Below are positions 1-9,859 of a DNA stretch of 64,000 nucleotides, piece by piece; the first letter of the stretch is position 1, and each line of letters begins with the position of its first letter. The DNA lies in the NCBI RefSeq assembly GCF_002563715.1, contig NZ_PDJJ01000001.1, positions 3,596,001-3,660,000 of the forward strand, given 5' to 3'. Position numbers and translations under genes: made by a program. The DNA comes from Isoptericola jiangsuensis (GTDB lineage: Bacteria > Actinomycetota > Actinomycetes > Actinomycetales > Cellulomonadaceae). The notes beneath the pieces were generated by a model. That model did no database searches. It worked only from the letters and a program-made list of their open reading frames with translations, and was not told where the DNA came from.

Positions 1-604
1 CGAACTCCGGGAACGACTGGTTGTACTCGTCCGCGAACCGCGCCGCCAGCGCCGGCGTGCGACGCGGGCCGCCGCCACCCACCACGATCGGGATCCGCGC
101 CTGCGCCGGCTTCGGCAACGCCGGCGAGTCCGTCAGCGTGTAGTGCTCGCCCGAGAAGCTGAACGTCTCCCCCGCCGGCGTACCCCACAGACCCGTGACG
201 ACCTCCAGCTGCTCCTCCAGCAGACCGAACCGCTTCGCCGGGAACGGGATGCCGTACGCCGCGTGCTCCGCCGCGAACCAGCCCGCCCCCAGACCCAGCT
301 CCACCCGGCCGCCCGACATCTGGTCGACCTGCGCCACCTGGATCGCCAGCACCCCCGGATGGCGGAACGTCGCCGACGACACCAACGTCCCCAACCGGAT
401 CGTCGACGTCTCCCGCGCCAGACCCGCCAAGGTCGTCCACGAGTCCGTCGGCCCCGGCAGCCCGTCCCCACCCATCGCCAGATAGTGGTCGCTGCGGAAG
501 AACGCGCCGAACCCCAGCCGCTCCGCCGCCAGCGCGACGGCGAGCTGGGTGTCGTACGACGCCCCCTGCTGGGGCTCCGTGAAGATACGCAGGTCGAGAG
601 TCAT
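1..604 (-). CDS. LLM-class F420-dependent oxidoreductase, 5' part (runs off the window)
   Basis: Only the first 201 residues lie in the window; the family usually runs to about 280-330. The protein begins MTLDLRIFTEPQQGASYDTQ and shows typical bacterial-luciferase-like (LLM) features: 'LGFGAFFRSDHY' near residue 31, 'LGTLVSSATFRHPG' near 70, 'GRVELGLGAGWFAAEH' near 100, and 'RIPIVVGGGG' near 175. In the family these belong to a TIM barrel that binds coenzyme F420 or FMN and oxidises or reduces unidentified small substrates. The ATG is preceded by TGGAG at a normal distance. The next gene downstream on this strand cannot be seen. Family assignment is secure; substrate and cofactor (F420 versus FMN) are inference. 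Confidence 0.88.
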   Translation of the reverse strand, partial: MTLDLRIFTEPQQGASYDTQLAVALAAERLGFGAFFRSDHYLAMGGDGLPGPTDSWTTLAGLARETSTIRLGTLVSSATFRHPGVLAIQVAQVDQMSGGRVELGLGAGWFAAEHAAYGIPFPAKRFGLLEEQLEVVTGLWGTPAGETFSFSGEHYTLTDSPALPKPAQARIPIVVGGGGPRRTPALAARFADEYNQSFPEF

Positions 605-640
605 GATTCTCCAGAAGTGCTCGGTGCAGGACAGGCCAGG

Positions 641-1261
641 TCAGTCGTGGACGGGCGACTCGGTACGCGTCCGCTTCAGCTCGAAGAAGTGCGGGTACGC
701 CGCCAGCGTCACCGCCGCGTCGAAGATCCCCACCGCCTCCTCGCCGCGCGGCACCCGCGTCAGCACCGGACCGAAGAACGCCACCCCGTCCACGTGGAAC
801 GTCGGCGTCCCCACCTCGTCGCCCACCGGGTCCATGCCCGCGTGATGGCTCTGCTCCAGCGCCGCGTCGTACTTGTCCGACGACGCAGCCTGCGCCAGCT
901 CCGCCGGGAGACCCGCCTCGGCCAGCGACTCCGCCACCACCACGTCGACGTCACGCACCTTCGCGTCGTGCCAGCGCGTGCCCCACGCCGTGTAGAAGCG
1001 GCCGAACGCCTCCGCACCGTGCTCCGTCTGCACCGCCGACGCCACCCGGCCCGGGCCACGGCTCGACGCCAGCATCTCCCGGTAGTCCGCCGGGATGTCC
1101 TTGTCCGCGTTCAGCAGGTACAGGCTCATCTGCTTGAACGTCAGCGCGACGTCACGGTGCTCCGCGACCTCGAGCGCCCAACGGGACGTCACCCAGGCGA
1201 ACGGGCAGAAGGGGTCGACGTACACGTCGACGACGGGCATGGCGGTCTCGGTGGAAGTCAC
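641..1261 (-). CDS. DsbA-fold mycothiol-dependent nitroreductase-like protein (Rv2466c family)
   Basis: About 206 residues. It closely resembles the mycobacterial mycothiol-dependent nitroreductase Rv2466c: an N-terminal '[14 protein letters not shown]' stretch, 'KSHHAGMD'-type sequence (here [20 protein letters not shown]), '[15 protein letters not shown]', and the C-terminal '[13 protein letters not shown]'. Rv2466c homologues reduce disulfides or nitro groups using mycothiol. Here the active-site CxxC-like segment reads C-P-F-A, so the second cysteine of the Rv2466c C-P-W-C motif is absent. That would suggest a monothiol mechanism. I chose the second GTG because TACCGT lies exactly six bases upstream of it, the leaderless pattern seen repeatedly in this window; starting one codon earlier is possible. 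It is divergent from the small membrane protein gene at 1339. Confidence 0.85.
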   Translation of the reverse strand: MTSTETAMPVVDVYVDPFCPFAWVTSRWALEVAEHRDVALTFKQMSLYLLNADKDIPADYREMLASSRGPGRVASAVQTEHGAEAFGRFYTAWGTRWHDAKVRDVDVVVAESLAEAGLPAELAQAASSDKYDAALEQSHHAGMDPVGDEVGTPTFHVDGVAFFGPVLTRVPRGEEAVGIFDAAVTLAAYPHFFELKRTRTESPVHD

Positions 1262-1338
1262 CACCGCACGGTACCCCCGCTCGCCGCCCGCACCGACGTC
1301 GGTGACCCGCCGCGCCCTCGGACCGGTAGCCTCGCAGG

Positions 1339-1569
1339 GTGCTGCAGAACGTCGTCCGCGCCGTCCGCGAGGTCCGCTGGTCCAGCGTCGCCACCGTCGT
1401 CGGCGCCGGCGTCATCGCCCTCGTCGCCCTCGTCGCCGCCCTCCGCGGACGCACCTGGGCGTGGCTGCCGTTCGTCCTCGCCGCCGCCATCGCCGTCCGC
1501 GAGGTCCGCTACCTCCAGCGCCTCCTCCACCCGCCGGCCGGCTTCGACGAACCCGACCGCCGCGACTGA
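1339..1569 (+). CDS. Small two-helix membrane protein
   Basis: A 76-residue protein of unknown function. It has a short N-terminal segment with basic residues, a hydrophobic helix about residues 17-35 ([19 protein letters not shown]), a second at about 40-51 ([12 protein letters not shown]), and a polar tail ending DEPDRRD. The GTG start is exactly six bases after TAGCCT, consistent with a leaderless transcript. The stop is followed directly by the 20-bp repeat block at 1571. No family recognised. The leaderless promoter and codon-like composition support it as a real gene. Confidence 0.6.
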   Translation: MLQNVVRAVREVRWSSVATVVGAGVIALVALVAALRGRTWAWLPFVLAAAIAVREVRYLQRLLHPPAGFDEPDRRD

Positions 1570-1570
1570 G

Positions 1571-1666
1571 CGCCACTCAGCGCAGATTCCCGCGAGTCAG
1601 CGCAGGTCCCGGCGAGTCAGCGCAGGTCCCGGCGAGTCAGCGCGGATTCCCGCGAGTCAGCGTGGC
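1571..1666 (+). repeat. GAGTCAGCGC repeat block, forward orientation
   Basis: About five copies of a 20-bp unit close to GAGTCAGCGCAGGTCCCGGC, directly after the stop codon of the preceding gene. The same unit recurs in reverse orientation on the other side of the hairpin at 1680-1773 and in clusters near 5.4 kb and 54 kb. Confidence 0.9.
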
Positions 1667-1679
1667 GCGCTCGGGTTCC

Positions 1680-1773
1680 GGACGTGGGAGGGGGCCGCGC
1701 GACGTCGCGTTCACGGGCGCAGGGCGCCCTCCACTTCGGGTCTGACGACGACGCGCGACCCCCTCCCACGTCC
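1680..1773 (-). ncRNA. Long hairpin element, copy A (structured repeat with conserved loop)
   Basis: Inverted arms at 1680-1707 and 1746-1773 pair over 28 positions with two mismatches. Read on the minus strand the loop is TCAGACCCGAAGTGGAGG, an inner 6-bp hairpin (GGGCGC/GCGCCC), then GTGAACG. Copies B (54658-54754) and C (58735-58834) have the same loop but different, still complementary, stems. It lies between convergent genes and is flanked by the 20-bp repeats. A structured RNA, a mobile palindromic repeat or a bidirectional terminator are all possible; listing it as ncRNA is inference. Confidence 0.6.
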
Positions 1774-1828
1774 TTTCAGCGTCGCGTCCGATGTCGGTCC
1801 CGCAACCAGCACTGACCGGTGGCAGCTT

Positions 1829-2045
1829 GCGCTGACTCGCGCACAACTGCGCTGAGTCGCGTCGGAGAGCGCTGAGTGGCGGGGTTCTGCGCTGAGTCGC
1901 GTCGGAGAGCGCTGACTCGCCAGACGGTGCGCTGACTCGCGGAGTTCTGCGCTGAGAGGCGGGGTTCTGTGCTGAGTGGCGAAGTTCTGCGCTGAGTCGC
2001 GGGGTTCTGCGCTGAGTCGCGTCGGTAAGCGCTGAGTCGCGAGGG
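1829..2045 (-). repeat. GCGCTGACTCGCG repeat block, reverse orientation
   Basis: About eleven degenerate copies of a unit close to GCGCTGAGTCGCGGGGTTCT (20 bp). It fills the space between hairpin A and the stop codon of the ECF S component. Apparent reading frames across this block are translations of the repeat and are not annotated as genes. Confidence 0.88.
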
Positions 2046-2048
2046 TCG

Positions 2049-2630
2049 TCAGGAGGTCGGGGCGGTGGGCTCTGGCACCGCGGTGCGGACCGGTGCGGGG
2101 GCGAGACCCCGCGCGACACCGACCCGTGCGAGCTTGCGGGCCAGCAGCAGGCCGAGCGCGGTGCACACGACGAAGCTGCCCACCATGAGCACGACGAACG
2201 TCACGAGGACGACCGGCGACATCGCGGCCATGTCGAACGCGGCCCAGCCGGACGCGACGTACAGGACTCCCAGGACGACCGCGTCGACGTAGAACAGCCA
2301 CGACCTCCAGACGCGGTAGCGGGTGACGAGGAACGCCAGCTCGACGGCGGCGCCCGCCATGAGGCAGGTGACGATCGACCAGGCGCCCACGGGCGACGCG
2401 GACGACACGACGCCGGCGACGAACGACGTCAGCAGGGCCGCCGCGGGACGGCGCACGAGGGCGGTGGCGAGCACCGGCCCGATGATCCACAGCCCCACCA
2501 GCGGGGCGTACGCCATCGGCGCGGCGGCGGCCAGCGGTGCGCTGACGAAGTTCGCGGGGATGAGCAGGACGCCCAGGGCGGCGCCGATGGCGGCGCACGT
2601 CATGAGGTAGCGGGTGGTCAGCGAGGACAT
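2049..2630 (-). CDS. ECF transporter S component (substrate-binding membrane protein)
   Basis: 193 residues with five or six hydrophobic segments, the last near 'VVLVTFVVLMVGSFVVCTALGLLLARKLA'. Its size and topology match the substrate-specific S component of energy-coupling-factor transporters, resembling the YkoE-type (thiamine precursor) proteins. It is the last gene of a three-gene minus-strand operon after the double ATPase and the T component, with a 14-bp gap from the T gene. The S component determines the ligand; sequence alone does not settle it. The YkoEDC-like gene content suggests a thiamine precursor, whereas the iron-box-like promoter (see 5287-5305) hints at metal regulation. 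Confidence 0.8.
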   Translation of the reverse strand: MSSLTTRYLMTCAAIGAALGVLLIPANFVSAPLAAAAPMAYAPLVGLWIIGPVLATALVRRPAAALLTSFVAGVVSSASPVGAWSIVTCLMAGAAVELAFLVTRYRVWRSWLFYVDAVVLGVLYVASGWAAFDMAAMSPVVLVTFVVLMVGSFVVCTALGLLLARKLARVGVARGLAPAPVRTAVPEPTAPTS

Positions 2631-2644
2631 CGGACGCTCCAGGG

Positions 2645-3505
2645 TCAGACGAGGGTGGGGGCCACGACGCACGCGGCGCCGACGACCCAGATCGAGACGA
2701 GCAGGACGACGTCGCGCGCGCCCCACGGCACGACGACGCGTTCGGTGCGGCGCGGGTGGGCGCCGAACCCGCGGGACTCCATCGCGAGGGAGACACGTTC
2801 GGCGTGCCGGATGCCACCGGCGAGCAGCGGCACGACGGTCGCGAGCCACCGACGCATCGCCGCGAGGGGGCCGCGGCCGTCGGCGACGCCCCGCACCCGG
2901 TGCGCGCCCTGGATGACCTCCAGCTCGTGGGCGAACCGGGGCACGAACCGCAGCGCGGCGAGCGCCGCCCAGCCGACGCGGTACGGGAGCCGGAGCTGCT
3001 GGGTGAAGGCCCGCACGAGGTCGGTGCCGGTGGTGGTGAGCCCGCCGAGCAGGACGAGCAGGAGCAGCGCCGTGGTGCGCAGCGCCGTCGCGAGGCCGAC
3101 GGCGAGCGCCCCCGACCACAGCTCGAACGGGCCGACGGCGACGAGGAGTCGCGTGTGGTCGACCTGCGCGGGGTCGGTCAGGACGCCGAAGGAGACCGTC
3201 ATGACCAGGCACAGCGCGGGCAGTCCCGCGAGCAGGCCGGCGAGGGTCCGGCCGCGAGGGCGCGCCATGACGAGGATCGCGCCGAGGGTGGCGGCCGCGA
3301 CGAGCGTCGGGGTGAGCACGTCGCGGGACGCGACGACCGCGACCATGACGGGCAGCGGACCGAGGATCTTCACCAGCGGGTGGTAGGTGCGCAGGTCGGC
3401 GAGGCTCCCGCGACGGGGCGCGGCGCCGTCCGAAGTGGTGGCGGCGACGCGCGCCGGGGTGACGGGCGGGGTCCCGCGGGTCCCGGCGGTGGTCGCCGCG
3501 CTCAT
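2645..3505 (-). CDS. ECF transporter T component (energy-coupling transmembrane protein)
   Basis: 286 residues. It has the EcfT pattern: several membrane helices in the first 140 residues ('YHPLVKILGPLPVMVAVVAS', 'LVAAATLGAILVMARPRG'), then the cytoplasmic coupling region with 'ALRFVPRFAHELEVIQGAHRVRG' and a second coupling motif 'ERVSLAMESRGFGAHPRRT', the A-R-G type motif that contacts the ATPases. The ATG overlaps the ATPase stop codon by four bases (ATGA), so translation is coupled. It acts in the cytoplasmic membrane, transmitting ATP hydrolysis to the S component. Confidence 0.9.
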   Translation of the reverse strand: MSAATTAGTRGTPPVTPARVAATTSDGAAPRRGSLADLRTYHPLVKILGPLPVMVAVVASRDVLTPTLVAAATLGAILVMARPRGRTLAGLLAGLPALCLVMTVSFGVLTDPAQVDHTRLLVAVGPFELWSGALAVGLATALRTTALLLLVLLGGLTTTGTDLVRAFTQQLRLPYRVGWAALAALRFVPRFAHELEVIQGAHRVRGVADGRGPLAAMRRWLATVVPLLAGGIRHAERVSLAMESRGFGAHPRRTERVVVPWGARDVVLLVSIWVVGAACVVAPTLV

Positions 3506-5280
3506 GCGTCCACCCCGGCGAGGCGACGGGTCGGGAGGTCCGCCAGCCGGGCCACGCCCCGCCAGGCGGGGTCCCGCAGCGCACGGGTCGCGCGGGCCAG
3601 CGCGGGGACGCGCAGACCGGCGGCGTGCAGGACGTCGTCGTCGCCGAGCACGTCCCCCGGTGCGCCGTCCGCGACGACCCGGCCGTCCGCGAGCGCGACG
3701 ACGCGCGTCGCGTGCTCGGCGACGAGCTGCATGTCGTGGGAGACCACGACGACGGTGGTGCCGTCGTCGTGCAGCGCCGTGAGGAGGTCGACGAGCTCGA
3801 CGGCGCGCTCCCGGTCCTGGCCGTAGGTCGGTTCGTCGAGGACGAGCACGTCGGGGCGGGTCATGAGGGCGGTGCCGACGGAGAGGCGGCGCTTCTGCCC
3901 GCCGGACAGCCAGAAGGGGTGGCGGTCGCGCAGGTCCGCGAGGCCGAAGCGGTGCAGGACCTCGTCGACGCGGGCCGCGACCTCGTCGTCGGTCAGGCCG
4001 CTGCGGCGCAGGCCGAGGGCGAGCTCGTCGTCGACGCGGGACGTGACGAGCTGGTGCTCCGGGTTCTGGAAGACGAACCCGACGGACGCGGTGAGGTCCC
4101 GCACCCGGGCGCGACGCGGGTCGAGCCCGGCGACGCGGACGGACCCGGTGACGTCCCGCCGGCGCGGTCGGTGCACCCCGGCGAGGAGCTGCGCGAGCGT
4201 CGTCTTGCCGGCACCGTTCGCGCCGACGAGCGCGACGAGCTCCCCGCGGGCGACGTCCACGTCGACGTCGTGCAGGACGGTGCGGTCGCCCCGTCGCAGC
4301 GTGAGCCCTCGGACCTGCACCACGGGCTCGGGTCGCGCCGTGCCAGGTCCGAGGGCGGCGCGCGCGGCCGTCGCGCCAGTGGTGCCGCCGGGCGGCGGGA
4401 GCGTGGGCAGCGCGTCGAGGGCGGCGGTCAGCTCGGCGGGCAGCAGCGGCAGCGGGTCGAGGACGACGCCCGCGTCGCGCAGGCGCAGCGCGGCGAGCGT
4501 CGCCGTGGGCAGCCAGACGCCGAGCGCCGCGAGCCGGTCGGCCTGTCCGGCGAGGACGTCCCGGACGGGGCCCTCGGCCACGACCCGGCCTGCGCCGTCG
4601 AGCACGACGACCCGGTCCGCGACGGGCACCGCGGCGTCGAGGTCGTGCTCGACGAGCAGCACGCCCCGCTCCCCCGACGCCGTCAGACGGCGCAGGACGG
4701 CGTACACCTCCTCGACGCCCGCGGGGTCGAGGTTGGCGGTGGGCTCGTCGAGGACGAGCAGCCGGGCGCCGGACGCCAGCGCGCAGGCGAGCGCGAGACG
4801 CTGCCGCCCGCCACCGGACAGGACGGCGGGGTCGTCGTCGCGCCGGTCCCACAGACCGACCTCCCGGAGCGCCGACTCGGCGCGGGCCAGCACCGCGGTC
4901 GCGGGCAGGCACAGGTTCTCGGGGGCGAAGCACACCTCGTCGAGCACCGTCGCGGTGACGACCTGCGCGTCCGGGTCCTGGAAGACCGTCGCGACGGCGT
5001 CGGCGAGGAGCGGCGGTCGGGTCGTGGCGACGTCGCGCCCGACGACGTGCACCGCGCCGGTGACGTCGGCCGTCACCACGTGCGGGACGAGCCCCGTCGC
5101 GGCGAGCGCGAGGGTGGACTTGCCGCAGCCCGACGGGCCGAGCAGGAGGACGACCTCGCCGGGGTGCACGGCGAGGTCCACGCCGTCGGGGGCCGGGGCC
5201 GCGAGCGCGTGGGAGCCGTCGTCGAGCGGCAGGTGGTGCCGGACGCGCAGGCCGCGCAGCTCGAGCAGGGCAGAGGTCAC
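3502..5280 (-). CDS. ECF transporter ATP-binding protein with two fused ABC domains
   Basis: 592 residues containing two complete nucleotide-binding domains, the YkoD-like fused form of EcfA/EcfA'. The first has Walker A GPSGCGKST, signature LSGGGRQRL and Walker B LLVLDEPTANLD. The second has Walker A GANGAGKTT, signature LSGGQKRRLS and Walker B VLVLDEPTYGQD. It powers uptake with the T and S proteins encoded downstream. I start it at the GTG at 5280 because TATCCT ends six bases upstream, giving a leaderless transcript, and the ABC homology begins immediately (VTSALLELRGLRV). Longer in-frame extensions upstream run into the repeat block and are not credible. Confidence 0.93.
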   Translation of the reverse strand: MTSALLELRGLRVRHHLPLDDGSHALAAPAPDGVDLAVHPGEVVLLLGPSGCGKSTLALAATGLVPHVVTADVTGAVHVVGRDVATTRPPLLADAVATVFQDPDAQVVTATVLDEVCFAPENLCLPATAVLARAESALREVGLWDRRDDDPAVLSGGGRQRLALACALASGARLLVLDEPTANLDPAGVEEVYAVLRRLTASGERGVLLVEHDLDAAVPVADRVVVLDGAGRVVAEGPVRDVLAGQADRLAALGVWLPTATLAALRLRDAGVVLDPLPLLPAELTAALDALPTLPPPGGTTGATAARAALGPGTARPEPVVQVRGLTLRRGDRTVLHDVDVDVARGELVALVGANGAGKTTLAQLLAGVHRPRRRDVTGSVRVAGLDPRRARVRDLTASVGFVFQNPEHQLVTSRVDDELALGLRRSGLTDDEVAARVDEVLHRFGLADLRDRHPFWLSGGQKRRLSVGTALMTRPDVLVLDEPTYGQDRERAVELVDLLTALHDDGTTVVVVSHDMQLVAEHATRVVALADGRVVADGAPGDVLGDDDVLHAAGLRVPALARATRALRDPAWRGVARLADLPTRRLAGVDA

Positions 5281-5286
5281 CGGCAC

Positions 5287-5305
5287 AGGATAGGCAAACC
5301 TCACC
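5287..5305 (-). promoter_or_regulatory. Leaderless promoter of the ECF operon with an iron-box-like sequence
   Basis: On the minus strand CAGGTGAGGTTTGCCTATCCT runs into the start codon. TATCCT is the -10 hexamer, exactly six bases before GTG. The AGGTGAGGTTTGCCTA part matches the DtxR/IdeR consensus (TTAGGTTAGGCTAACCTAA) at about 12 of 19 positions when aligned by eye. Binding is inference. Confidence 0.45.
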
Positions 5306-5335
5306 TGCGCTGGCGAGAGTCGCCCACGGACCAGA

Positions 5336-5510
5336 CGTGCGCTGACTCGGCGGAGTCTGCGCTGACTGGCCGGAATCCGCGCTGAGTCGCGAGAGTCTGC
5401 GCTGACTCGCGGGAGCCCGCGCTGAGTCGCGAGAGTCTGCGCTGACTCGCGGGAGTGCGCGCTGGGTCGCGGGAGCCCGCGCCGGCTCGGAGGAGTCGGC
5501 GCGGGCTCGG
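5336..5510 (-). repeat. GCGCTGACTCGCG repeat block upstream of the ECF operon
   Basis: About eight units of the same 20-bp family (GCGCTGACTCGCGGGAGTCT-like), all in reverse orientation, degenerating at the right end into GCGCCGGCTCGGAGGA-type units. Confidence 0.88.
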
Positions 5511-5535
5511 CGTGTGTCGTGACGGACCGCCCGCT

Positions 5536-5563
5536 CGCGGGGCCGACGGTCGTCGGCCCCGCG
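5536..5563 (-). terminator. Hairpin downstream of the beta-helix gene
   Basis: CGCGGGGCCGAC, a GGTC loop, then GTCGGCCCCGCG: a perfect 12-bp stem located six bases after the stop of the minus-strand gene at 5570. No T-tract, as is common for terminators in this GC range. Confidence 0.7.
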
Positions 5564-5569
5564 GAGGGG

Positions 5570-8239
<2,670 letters not shown>

Positions 8240-8280
8240 GTCGGATCTCCTTCGATCGGACGGACGGGTGCGCCGCACGG

Positions 8281-9714
8281 TCACGGCAGCTCGAAGTCCG
8301 CGGTGAGGGCGGCGCCGCGGTGCGGCTTGTACTGGTCGTAGCCCTGCGGGTTGCACTGGAGCCCGCCGTTGATGCAGTGCGTGACGAGGGCGTCGAGGAT
8401 CGCCGGGTCCCAGCCGTTCATGAAGTCGTAGTGCCACGACTGGTCGGAGCCGCTGACGAGGTGCACCTGCGACATGTCGCCGGAGACGGGCCAGCCGATC
8501 TTGAGCTCCAGCATCGGCACGGGCACCGGGTGCGTCAGCGGGCACTCCCCGTTGACCGGGTAGGCCATGTGCGCCTTGTGGTTCGGGGAGTCGAGGTCGA
8601 CGCCGTTCCAGCAGCTCGGCGCCTGGTACCGGATGTTGAGGTCGCTGCCCTCGGCGCAGTGCTCGGGGATGGACCACTGCTGGGTGAGGTCGCCGCACTC
8701 CCAGCCCTCGACGGCGCCGGGCGCGCTCGCGAACGACTCCGGGGTCGCCATCATGTCGCCCGCGATGAGGCGCAGCCCCGCGGGGAACGGCTGGACGCTG
8801 CGGTAGTCGTCGATGCCGGCCTTGTAGTAGATGGTCTCCAGGTAGGGGGCGACCACCGGGTCGTCACCGTTCTGGATGGTGGGGAACCAGTACGCCGACA
8901 GGTCGTTCGGGTTGGTGCAGCTCGTCTCGGGGTTCGCGAACAGCGACTCGATGGTGGTGAACGCGTCGGTGCTGGTGTTGCCCATGAACGAGTGCAGGTG
9001 GGAGGCGCCCGGCTGCCCGGGGAACACGATCGGGTCGTCGTACCCGAGGTGCTCGACGGTGCAGTTGGCCTGGAACTCGTGGTGGGTGACCTCGTCGTCG
9101 AACACGGGCAGGTCGTCGCCGTCGTGGGGCGCTCCGCCGGTCCCGTACACCTCCAGCTCCCACAGCGAGTAGCCGTAGCCGGTGCCGCGCTGCACGCCCT
9201 GGAGCTGGACGTAGCGGCCCGCGGCGTCCACGTCGAGGGTGTCGACGCCGCCGTCGCCGTCGGTGACGTCCGCGACGGTGGTCCACGTGGAACCGTCGTC
9301 GGACACCTGGATCTCGTAGGCCGACGCGTACGCGGCCTCCCAGCGCACCACGACCTCGTCGAGGGTGGCGGGGGCGCCGAGGTCGATCCGCAGCCAGGCG
9401 TCGGCGTCGTCCTGGGCGCTGGCCCAGCGGGTGCCCTGGTCGCCGTCGACGGCGAACCGGGCGCCGGCGAACCCGGCCTCCGTGCTGGAGGCCGCGGCCG
9501 CGGCACCCCGCGAGATCAGTGCGGAGTCGGCGGCGCCGGCGCCGCCCGGCAGACCGGTGGCGACCAGGGCGAGGGCGCCGACGGCACCCGCGGCCAGGGC
9601 ACGGCGGCGTGCGACGGGCGCGGTGACGGCGGTAGTGCGGGAGGTGGTGCGGGAGGTGCTGGCGGGGGTGCTGCCCGGGTCGGTGCCCGGGGTGGTGCCG
9701 GTGGTGCGGAGCAT
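8281..9714 (-). CDS. Secreted discoidin plus DUF1996 protein
   Basis: 477 residues. After a long serine/threonine-rich leader comes a signal with twin arginine-like 'RRRALAAGAVGALALVATGLPGGAGA' (about 36-62). A discoidin domain occupies about 62-205, followed by a DUF1996 domain to the C-terminus. The DUF1996 region shows 'HEFQANCTVEHLGYDDPIVFPG', 'SHLHSFMGN', 'YWFPTIQNG', and 'NHKAHMAYP' with conserved histidines. DUF1996 proteins are secreted in fungi and actinobacteria and have no settled activity. GGAG precedes the ATG. It is the middle gene of three discoidin genes; the shared context suggests they act on the same extracellular glycan. Confidence 0.85.
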   Translation of the reverse strand: MLRTTGTTPGTDPGSTPASTSRTTSRTTAVTAPVARRRALAAGAVGALALVATGLPGGAGAADSALISRGAAAAASSTEAGFAGARFAVDGDQGTRWASAQDDADAWLRIDLGAPATLDEVVVRWEAAYASAYEIQVSDDGSTWTTVADVTDGDGGVDTLDVDAAGRYVQLQGVQRGTGYGYSLWELEVYGTGGAPHDGDDLPVFDDEVTHHEFQANCTVEHLGYDDPIVFPGQPGASHLHSFMGNTSTDAFTTIESLFANPETSCTNPNDLSAYWFPTIQNGDDPVVAPYLETIYYKAGIDDYRSVQPFPAGLRLIAGDMMATPESFASAPGAVEGWECGDLTQQWSIPEHCAEGSDLNIRYQAPSCWNGVDLDSPNHKAHMAYPVNGECPLTHPVPVPMLELKIGWPVSGDMSQVHLVSGSDQSWHYDFMNGWDPAILDALVTHCINGGLQCNPQGYDQYKPHRGAALTADFELP

Positions 9715-9790
9715 GGTGTCTCCTTCGACGTCGTCGTCGAGGCGCGCGTCGTCGCGCGCCCAGCGGTGGTCGCCGCCCCCTGGCGACGTG

Positions 9791-9851
9791 CGACCGGCGG
9801 GTGCCGCCGGTCGTGGGGGTGGGCCCGGCCCGGATGCCGGACCGGGCCCAC
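9791..9851 (-). terminator. Two tandem hairpins downstream of the clan-A glycosidase gene
   Basis: CGACCGGCGG/CCGCCGGTCG at 9791-9813 and GTGGGCCCGG/CCGGGCCCAC at 9819-9851, immediately after the stop of the minus-strand gene. They may attenuate rather than end transcription into the DUF1996 gene. Confidence 0.6.
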
Positions 9852-9859
9852 CGCACGGG

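Noticed and set aside
143..1855. Long plus-strand open frame of 570 residues
   Set aside because: Antisense to two genes with clear family motifs; its sequence is Arg/Pro/His-rich frame noise of high-GC DNA.
1711..2817. Minus-strand frame extending from the ECF genes through the repeats
   Set aside because: Different frame from the ECF S and T genes, which have clear motifs, and its tail is translated repeats.
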